Shown piece after piece: positions 59,325 to 64,000 of a DNA stretch of 64,000 nt. The stretch comes from a virus: IMG/VR virus record IMGVR_UViG_3300037264_004923, positions 1 to 64,000 of that record; one strand, given 5' to 3'. Position 1 is the stretch's first letter. The number at the start of each line of letters is the position of its first letter. The position numbers and the translations under genes are program-made. The notes under the pieces were generated by a model. It did not search any database, was not told the DNA's origin, and saw nothing but the letters and a program-made list of their open reading frames with translations.

Positions 59325-60197
59325 TTAGAGTTGCGCTGCCTTGATTACCTGAATAGCCTGTTCCCGGGTAAGTTCTTCGAAAGAACTCACGGGCTGCCCA
59401 TGTCCATCCACAATTGCTGCGAGAGCAATCAGAGCGGACGGAGTCAAACCCTTTCTGTTTGCCAGGTTGGTCATGGCATTCAACTGTGTAGAGTTGGGAC
59501 CAGACGCTTCGGCATTGCTGGTGAAAGGATTTGCTCGAGGCGCCGCGGGGGCCGGCACAGAAACTGGACGAGCAGGCGGAGGGGTCGGCTTCGCAAGAGG
59601 AGCCGGATTAGCTGCTCCCGCTCCTGAGAACGGATTGCCCGCAAGCTTTGGTGCTGGAGGAGCCACGGGCTTTGGGGGCGCCGGAGGAGCAACTGGTCGT
59701 GCCGGAGGAGCTCCGACAGGCGGGCGAGGGGCGGCAGGAGCTGGAGAGGAAGGGCGGGGGGCGGGGGCCGGAGGAGTTCTAAACTGCGGCGGAGTAGGAG
59801 GAGGAGCCGCGGGCTCTTCATCCTTGTAAAGCTCCAGACCAAGCCCAAGCAGGGTTGCGCATTTCTTCAAAGCGTCACTTGCGGCGCCCTTGAAAGCGGA
59901 TCCAACATCAAGACCGCGGGTGATTTCGCAAGAACCAAACTGCTGCTTGGCGACATACTTACCGTCGGTGGTAGGAACAGAAAGCTCCAGACCAACCACA
60001 GCAACGTTGTCAGCAAATACATCATGGGAAACGATACGAGTGTTCCATTCACCACCAAAAGCTTCGTTCAAAGTATCGATAACGAAGTCCGGAGTAATGT
60101 AGGAAAACTCCAAACCGCCCTTGCCTGGGCGAGTCTGAATTTTATCCTTGGGAAGAGCACGAGTTAAAACGGCAAAAGCATTAGAATCAAGGGACAT
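59325..60197 (-). CDS. Rad52/Rad22-type annealing protein with Pro/Ala-rich tail
   Basis: A 290-residue single-strand annealing protein. Residues about 25-125 match Rad52: LEFSYITPDFVIDTLNEAFG, ELSVPTTDGKYVAKQQFGS and FKGAASDALKKCATLLGLGL. A long Pro/Ala-rich linker (residues 130-225) ends in a short helical domain. It pairs complementary ssDNA during recombination. Its partner SSB is encoded on the other strand at 19703. Confidence 0.9.
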   Translation of the reverse strand: MSLDSNAFAVLTRALPKDKIQTRPGKGGLEFSYITPDFVIDTLNEAFGGEWNTRIVSHDVFADNVAVVGLELSVPTTDGKYVAKQQFGSCEITRGLDVGSAFKGAASDALKKCATLLGLGLELYKDEEPAAPPPTPPQFRTPPAPAPRPSSPAPAAPRPPVGAPPARPVAPPAPPKPVAPPAPKLAGNPFSGAGAANPAPLAKPTPPPARPVSVPAPAAPRANPFTSNAEASGPNSTQLNAMTNLANRKGLTPSALIALAAIVDGHGQPVSSFEELTREQAIQVIKAAQL

Positions 60198-60490
60198 TAT
60201 TGGTTCTCCACTAAAGAGGCGGTATTATTTTCCGCCGAAACATAAACATTCCCGGCAGGTAAAGACATACCTTCGCGAGGAAAAATAGCTGTCTTGGTCA
60301 AACGATCAGACAACCGCAGCTTACAATCCAGCAAGTATTCATTTACCTGCGGATCATTTAGCATACATAGGGCGGTCAGCATCACACGGGTAACATCGCT
60401 ACCCCCGGTGACCAGCTCGCCAAAGCTAGGATAGGATTTCACGACGGGGATGCCTTCTTCCGCCGCGCTTCTTCCATCAAAAGAACTCAT
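60197..60490 (-). CDS. Hypothetical protein, 97 aa
   Basis: No family recognised. First gene after the - strand promoter; AAGGAGATTTACA precedes the ATG. The TGA overlaps the Rad52 start, so it may be a recombination accessory protein. Confidence 0.65.
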   Translation of the reverse strand: MSSFDGRSAAEEGIPVVKSYPSFGELVTGGSDVTRVMLTALCMLNDPQVNEYLLDCKLRLSDRLTKTAIFPREGMSLPAGNVYVSAENNTASLVENQ

Positions 60491-60512
60491 TGTAAATCTC
60501 CTTACAACTCAA

Positions 60513-60541
60513 TAATACGACAGGGGACGATAGATGTCAAG
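60513..60541 (-). promoter_or_regulatory. Near-consensus sigma-70 promoter on the - strand
   Basis: Reading the - strand: TTGACA (60541-60536), 17-base spacer, TATTAT (60518-60513). It drives the Rad52-ClpA-glycan operon that runs to about 40,829. Confidence 0.9.
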
Positions 60542-60552
60542 AATACTTCCAG

Positions 60553-61062
60553 CTACGGCATGAACATACGTAGTCGTCGGTTGTACCAACCCTCCAAAAT
60601 GTTGGAACTGCTATTTTCTTTCGGATCTCCCACACCAGTAATAACCTCGATACCGCACTCCTGGCAGGTTTCCCATTCCGGAATGGTGGCCGCGTCTACC
60701 CGGTCTCCGCCTTTGGTAAAGACATCGGGTTGAATCGCTTTCAGGGCTTGTATCACGGTAGTGTCATTTTCTATTTCAAAGGACACCACATAATCTACGC
60801 CACGAATAGCAGAAACTACCCCACAACGGTTGCGCAAATCCATAAAGGGAGCCCCCTTCTTATGTGCCAGGAACCAATCTCCGTTTACGATTACAACCAA
60901 GATGTCTCCATAATTCTTGGAATCTGTCATACAAGAGATGTGTCCCAAATGAATAGGATCGTATCCCCCGGACGTCAATACTAACGTACCTTCAATAGAG
61001 TCCCGAATGTCCACAAATTCTTGTAGGGACATTATCGGAGCAAAACTAATCCTTTCGCCCAT
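60553..61062 (-). CDS. Nucleotidyltransferase (RfaE/TagD-like, HxGH)
   Basis: A 169-residue cytidylyl/adenylyltransferase: LTSGGYDPIHLGHIS (HxGH), DILVVIVNGDWF, KGAPFMDLRNRCGVV and a C-terminal SSSNILEGW. It resembles the heptose-phosphate adenylyltransferase domain, which activates sugars. ATG 61062 is preferred since GAGGAAACAC precedes it. It may supply an activated sugar to the glycosyltransferases downstream. Confidence 0.87.
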   Translation of the reverse strand: MGERISFAPIMSLQEFVDIRDSIEGTLVLTSGGYDPIHLGHISCMTDSKNYGDILVVIVNGDWFLAHKKGAPFMDLRNRCGVVSAIRGVDYVVSFEIENDTTVIQALKAIQPDVFTKGGDRVDAATIPEWETCQECGIEVITGVGDPKENSSSNILEGWYNRRLRMFMP

Positions 61063-61795
61063 GTGTTTCCTCATACTTTTCAAAAGCCTCTACCAGGTCG
61101 GCAACTATTCGACTTCGAACAATGTCGTTTCTGGTAAATTCCACTACGGCAATACTCGGCACGTCTCTCACGATCTCTATTAACTTACCGAGCCCATTCT
61201 GAGTGTGCCGCGGAAGATCGGTCTGGTGGGGATCTCCGTTGATAACCATCTTACAATTCTCACCCATGCGAGTTACGGCCATCTTCAGTTGTTCAAAGGT
61301 AGCGTTCTGGGCCTCGTCCAAGATTATGAAGCAGTTCGAGAGCGTCCTGCCTCGCATGTAAGCGAGTGGTGCGATTTCGATGTATTCCCGCTCGATTTTT
61401 TCCTTGGTGAGAGAGATCCCAATGATGTCATAAAGAGCATCGTAGATCGGGCGCATGTACGGGTCGAGTTTCTCTTCTAATCCGCCAGGCAAAAATCCAA
61501 GTTTCTCTCCTGCTTCTACTGCCGGGCGCGTAATAATGATACGCTTCATACCCGTCTTGGCCCAATGATGTTTCAGGGCTTCATAAACAGCAAGGTAGGT
61601 CTTGCCTACGCCCGCGTGCCCGGAACTTATAGTAATCGTGTTGTTCTCAATAGCATCCAGATAAAGTCTTTGACTTTCATTTCGTGGATAAACCTCACGA
61701 AGAGTCTTTATGCGGGGTGCCTTCTCTTGAGGAACTTGTTCTTGGTTTTCATAATCGGTCTTTGGTTGTTTAGTGCGTCGATTTTTGTTGGCCAT
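61046..61795 (-). CDS. phoH: PhoH-like ATPase
   Basis: A 249-residue PhoH domain protein: Walker A GHAGVGKT at 59-66, ITRPAVEAGEKLGFLPG, and Walker B FIILDEAQNATFEQLK, then INGDPHQTDLP. Very common in phages; thought to be an ATP-dependent RNA helicase/nuclease partner. AAGGAGGGTAAATTCC precedes the ATG. Confidence 0.94.
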   Translation of the reverse strand: MANKNRRTKQPKTDYENQEQVPQEKAPRIKTLREVYPRNESQRLYLDAIENNTITISSGHAGVGKTYLAVYEALKHHWAKTGMKRIIITRPAVEAGEKLGFLPGGLEEKLDPYMRPIYDALYDIIGISLTKEKIEREYIEIAPLAYMRGRTLSNCFIILDEAQNATFEQLKMAVTRMGENCKMVINGDPHQTDLPRHTQNGLGKLIEIVRDVPSIAVVEFTRNDIVRSRIVADLVEAFEKYEETHGRKD

Positions 61796-61833
61796 TTAGG
61801 AATTTACCCTCCTTATGCGAAGAGACTATTCAA

Positions 61834-62058
61834 CTAAAAAGCTCGAGAGTTAGTAAAGTCTATCTTGAAAAACAAACGCGCAAGACCGAGCCAGAGGCGA
61901 AGAGTTGCCCCTCGCTCGTATTGATTCTGCCAGAACGTTAATGAAGGCCAGGCAGGTGTCCGAATGTAAGAAGGGTGCGCCGTCAGGTCAAAAGAAATGT
62001 CCATCTCTTTCTTGCGCCAATAAGGAATTCTGAGTTGAAGGTTTAATACTCCAAACAT
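61834..62058 (-). CDS. Hypothetical protein, 74 aa
   Basis: ATG 62058 has a perfect site (AAGGAGGACACT). Aromatic and basic, no membrane helix clear enough to call. No family recognised. Confidence 0.65.
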   Translation of the reverse strand: MFGVLNLQLRIPYWRKKEMDISFDLTAHPSYIRTPAWPSLTFWQNQYERGATLRLWLGLARLFFKIDFTNSRAF

Positions 62059-62068
62059 AGTGTCCTCC

Positions 62069-62305
62069 TTATGCCTTACTTGTGCGAACCACCTCGTCAA
62101 AAATGAGTTGAAACAGATACCGAAACATAGGCCCGTCGTGCGTATCTGTGGTCCCACAATGGCACTTGACATCTGTATTGACTCGGACTTTCTTCTTATG
62201 CTTGTCGCATAATTCGTCATAGCCCTTTTTCCAGATGTCGTATAGTTGTGCGAACGCCACTTCCGCGGCGTCCCCACATTTACTACAACGTAGCATCACG
62301 TACAT
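62069..62305 (-). CDS. Zinc-ribbon-like small protein, 78 aa
   Basis: CSKC near the N-terminus and CHCG at about residue 48 suggest a four-ligand zinc ribbon, with an additional Cys-His pair (LCDKH). AAGGAGCACTGA is the ribosome site. No family assigned. Confidence 0.65.
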   Translation of the reverse strand: MYVMLRCSKCGDAAEVAFAQLYDIWKKGYDELCDKHKKKVRVNTDVKCHCGTTDTHDGPMFRYLFQLIFDEVVRTSKA

Positions 62306-62465
62306 TCAGTGCTCCTTCTGGTGCTACCAGAGGTGTCCGGTCCTCTGGTAGCGGGGGCGCGGTTTGCACCGCTTCCACCAGGAGAGGTTTAAGGTCTCTC
62401 TCCACGACTGGGCTCCCCGTTCTCGGAAGTTTTATCTCCCGAGATTGCCCTTGTTCTTCAACCAT
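62283..62465 (-). CDS. Possible proline-rich protein, 60 aa
   Basis: This ORF fills the gap between its neighbours and overlaps each by 20-35 bases, as coupled phage genes do, and AGGA touches its ATG. However, it includes a perfect 11-bp hairpin (62323-62352), so the region may be structural. Rich in Pro, Val and Glu, no family. Confidence 0.4.
   Translation of the reverse strand: MVEEQGQSREIKLPRTGSPVVERDLKPLLVEAVQTAPPLPEDRTPLVAPEGALNVRDATL
62323..62352 (-). other. Perfect 11-bp hairpin
   Basis: GCTACCAGAGG/CCTCTGGTAGC with an 8-base loop, 18 bases upstream (on the - strand) of the 62305 start codon. It may modulate access to the ribosome site or be an RNA processing point. Confidence 0.6.
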
Positions 62466-62890
62466 TCCTGGCGTCGCCTTTCTACACGGGCAACGTTGGG
62501 ATCTTCAAACTTGTAGGGGCAATTCTTACCCTCGCGTTCATAAACGAGAGTGTTATCTGCGCCGTAGATACAGGCGGTAAGGTTCTGTGGTTCGCGGGCG
62601 GTAGGATCTGGGTTCCTGATTGCTTCTGACATCTGACTTTCACAAGCAAAAGGGAAGCAGGGGTCCGTATCTTCGTCGTCATCCTCTAACGAGTAGAATT
62701 CTATGTTTGGACCAGTGTCATAGATGGGATAGAAGAAGTTGTTGCTGTTCCAACCAGACCATCCTCGATTCCAACTCCTAACTTCTCGCGATCTAACCGA
62801 ATCAATACGCGTAGCGGCTCGTTGCGCCCAAGAAAAATCGGCGGGAATAACAAACAAAGCTAAAAGTAAAACCCACTTAAGCGTAGACAC
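62432..62890 (-). CDS. Secreted or periplasmic protein, 152 aa
   Basis: A clear signal peptide (MSTLKWVLLLALFVIPADFSWA) with a likely cut after the first 22-23 residues. The mature part is acidic (EDDDEDTDP), with four cysteines (CFPFAC, TACIYG, NCPY) suited to disulfides, and a basic C-terminal helix. No known family. A role at the cell envelope, such as lysis or exclusion, is possible. Confidence 0.7.
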   Translation of the reverse strand: MSTLKWVLLLALFVIPADFSWAQRAATRIDSVRSREVRSWNRGWSGWNSNNFFYPIYDTGPNIEFYSLEDDDEDTDPCFPFACESQMSEAIRNPDPTAREPQNLTACIYGADNTLVYEREGKNCPYKFEDPNVARVERRRQEWLKNKGNLGR

Positions 62891-63365
62891 CGAGGATGGC
62901 CTTTACTACATTCAGTCCTTCATCCAAAGTCTGAACGCGAAATCCAACACACTCTCTAATCATAGCGTGCTCGTGAACGTTTCCTTTAGAAGGAACGAGG
63001 CCTGTATTCTCTTCAGCCGAAGGTTCCATAACAAGAACGACGGGAACTCTAACAGCATCTGCCCAAGCAATTTCCATAACCGTCCCGATAGATACTCGTT
63101 CAGCGCCCAGAAGATTTACCAGCAATACATCAGCCCGCATACAATCAAAGCGATCTCGGGTAGTGATAGCACGAGCAGTGCTCAGCGCAATATCCTCATA
63201 CGAATCCCCAATAGCCTGTTCGTTTCGTAGATACTCTTTCGCGCGAAGAGGAGATACACCTACAACACCAGCAGTGGATAGCTTTTCGCAAGCATACTTA
63301 CGCCAGTCTGTACATCCTCCGTAGGATAGTCCAGTTATGGGACCTGCGAGATAAACATACGCCAT
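62877..63365 (-). CDS. Nucleoside 2-deoxyribosyltransferase-like protein
   Basis: A 162-residue protein with YLAGPITG at the N-terminus, ADVLLVNLLGAERVSIGTVMEIAWA in the middle and a VPVVLVM strand, the pattern of the deoxyribosyltransferase / DUF4406-like fold. It would exchange or cleave nucleoside bases. AAAGGATTTTAGT precedes the ATG; overlaps the secreted-protein gene by 14 bases. Confidence 0.82.
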   Translation of the reverse strand: MAYVYLAGPITGLSYGGCTDWRKYACEKLSTAGVVGVSPLRAKEYLRNEQAIGDSYEDIALSTARAITTRDRFDCMRADVLLVNLLGAERVSIGTVMEIAWADAVRVPVVLVMEPSAEENTGLVPSKGNVHEHAMIRECVGFRVQTLDEGLNVVKAILGVYA

Positions 63366-63438
63366 ACTAAAATCCTTTCACTACAATCATAAGACATTTT
63401 CTTGTGGCAAGAAAGGACAGGATCCTTCTTTGCCTATC

Positions 63439-63458
63439 GGCGGGAAACCAATCCCGCC
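63439..63458 (-). terminator. Hairpin at the end of the edge gene
   Basis: GGCGGG/CCCGCC with an 8-base loop, directly after the stop codon of the 63459 gene on the - strand. No U-run follows, so it may be a weak terminator or a stabilising hairpin. Confidence 0.45.
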
Positions 63459-64000
63459 CTACAGCAAGTAGGGCATATGCTTTTCGAAAAGAGCCTCCAT
63501 TTCAGGAGTGATCGTTTCGTGATCATCATTTAGATGATCAGGCATAGTCGCTACCAAAGCTGGAATACTATAAGGCTCTTTACCAATCTGATACCACTTA
63601 CCATGCTTTACCAGTAGGTGGTAGAAATAAACATAGGCGTTAGCCATCTTCGTATAGAGATCCCAGTCTCCAGGCAAATCCATCTCTCGTGCCATCGCAA
63701 TAGTTCTACGCTCACAATCTAATTCACAACGCAGGCTGTTCATAGCATGATAACGGGCTCGCTCTTGGGTCAAAGTTCTCTCTCCTGCCAGCCAAGGCCA
63801 CAGAGTTACATCAGATTCGCCGGCAGGACCCCAAAGAGGAGACTCCTCGGCCCACTGCAGCATGTGATTGTACTCATGTACTGCCACGGGAAACCAAATC
63901 TGAAAGTCCCTGCCCGTACAATAAGCAAGCTTGGGGCCTCCGTTCCTCTCGTCATTGAAGAAGCCGTTGCTTTTGGTAGATTCAAACTGAACAAAGGTTC
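63459..64000 (-). CDS. Zinc metallopeptidase-like protein, 5' end outside the window
   Basis: The frame is open to the last base, so the N-terminus is cut off; 179 residues are visible plus the stop. It contains FQIWFPVAVHEYNHMLQW, an HExxH zinc site, about 35 residues after the cut. An in-frame GTG just before the motif is not a credible start. The third HExxH protein in the window. Possible phage peptidase or toxin-like protein; family unknown. Confidence 0.72.
   Translation of the reverse strand, partial: TFVQFESTKSNGFFNDERNGGPKLAYCTGRDFQIWFPVAVHEYNHMLQWAEESPLWGPAGESDVTLWPWLAGERTLTQERARYHAMNSLRCELDCERRTIAMAREMDLPGDWDLYTKMANAYVYFYHLLVKHGKWYQIGKEPYSIPALVATMPDHLNDDHETITPEMEALFEKHMPYLL

Noticed and set aside
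63380-63420. - strand promoter upstream of the 63365 gene (TATGAT)
   Set aside because: The -10 box is good but no acceptable -35 box lies 16-18 bases upstream.
1-64000. CRISPR array, insertion sequence or integrase
   Set aside because: No regularly spaced repeats, no transposase and no recombinase were seen; mobile genes are limited to HNH, GIY-YIG and the group I intron.

Overview
The window looks like part of a large, tightly packed tailed-bacteriophage genome. Genes abut or overlap by a few bases. Twelve tRNA genes are scattered among small unknown genes, and the recognisable proteins are phage-typical: family-4 UDG, SSB, UvsW-like helicase, RuvB, a Rad52-type annealing protein, PhoH, HNH and GIY-YIG endonucleases, and a phage sigma factor. 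There is no rRNA and no integrase. The host cannot be named from sequence. Promoters with TTGACA/TATAAT-like boxes and 17-bp spacers point to a bacterial host with a standard housekeeping sigma factor.

Layout. Everything from 1 to about 40,670 reads on the + strand, and everything from about 40,830 to the end reads on the - strand. The two blocks converge on a pair of overlapping terminators (40,718-40,816). Positions 1-7,224 hold the tRNA cluster, mixed with small genes, a cold-shock protein with its own promoter, and a tRNA-Lys(UUU) split by a group I intron. Positions 7,225-10,809 hold an NAD+ salvage block (NMN adenylyltransferase-Nudix fusion, NAMPT, arginase-fold protein). Its two NAD genes are each preceded by a structured leader, and the two leaders share the same sequence blocks. 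Positions 10,874-15,907 hold unknown proteins, including two paralogues around tRNA-Leu, plus a class I glutamine amidotransferase.

Positions 15,944-19,129 encode a 1,061-residue single-chain RNA polymerase that carries both the beta-type and the beta'-type catalytic barrel motifs. SSB, a RAMA-like protein, a zinc-ribbon protein and an SF2 helicase follow (19,192-22,624). Positions 22,638-30,946 form a dense amide-bond cluster: two phiEco32-type COOH-NH2 ligases, a Cys-rich amidoligase, two class II glutamine amidotransferases, an ATP-grasp-like protein and a GNAT acetyltransferase. A further canonical ATP-grasp gene lies at 38,029. Positions 32,011-36,406 carry RuvB, an HNH nuclease, a sigma factor, a CCA-adding enzyme and an IscA-like Fe-S carrier. 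Positions 36,531-38,028 have no convincing gene but are full of strong hairpins, and look like one or more large structured non-coding RNAs.

On the - strand, transcription enters from beyond the right edge. It passes a metallopeptidase, a deoxyribosyltransferase-like protein, PhoH and a nucleotidyltransferase. A near-consensus promoter at 60,513-60,541 then drives a long operon: Rad52-like protein, a single-AAA ClpA-like ATPase, a run of glycosyltransferases and SAM methyltransferases (probably surface or virion glycan synthesis), a B12-type radical SAM protein, a winged-helix plus patatin pair, a LamG protein, a dCMP-deaminase-like protein and a GIY-YIG endonuclease.

Together the genes suggest a phage that supplies its own transcription (polymerase and sigma factor), tRNAs with CCA repair, and NAD+ supply. 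NAD+ supply is plausibly a counter to NAD-depleting defences. It also has an unusual capacity to make amide or peptide linkages on an unknown substrate.
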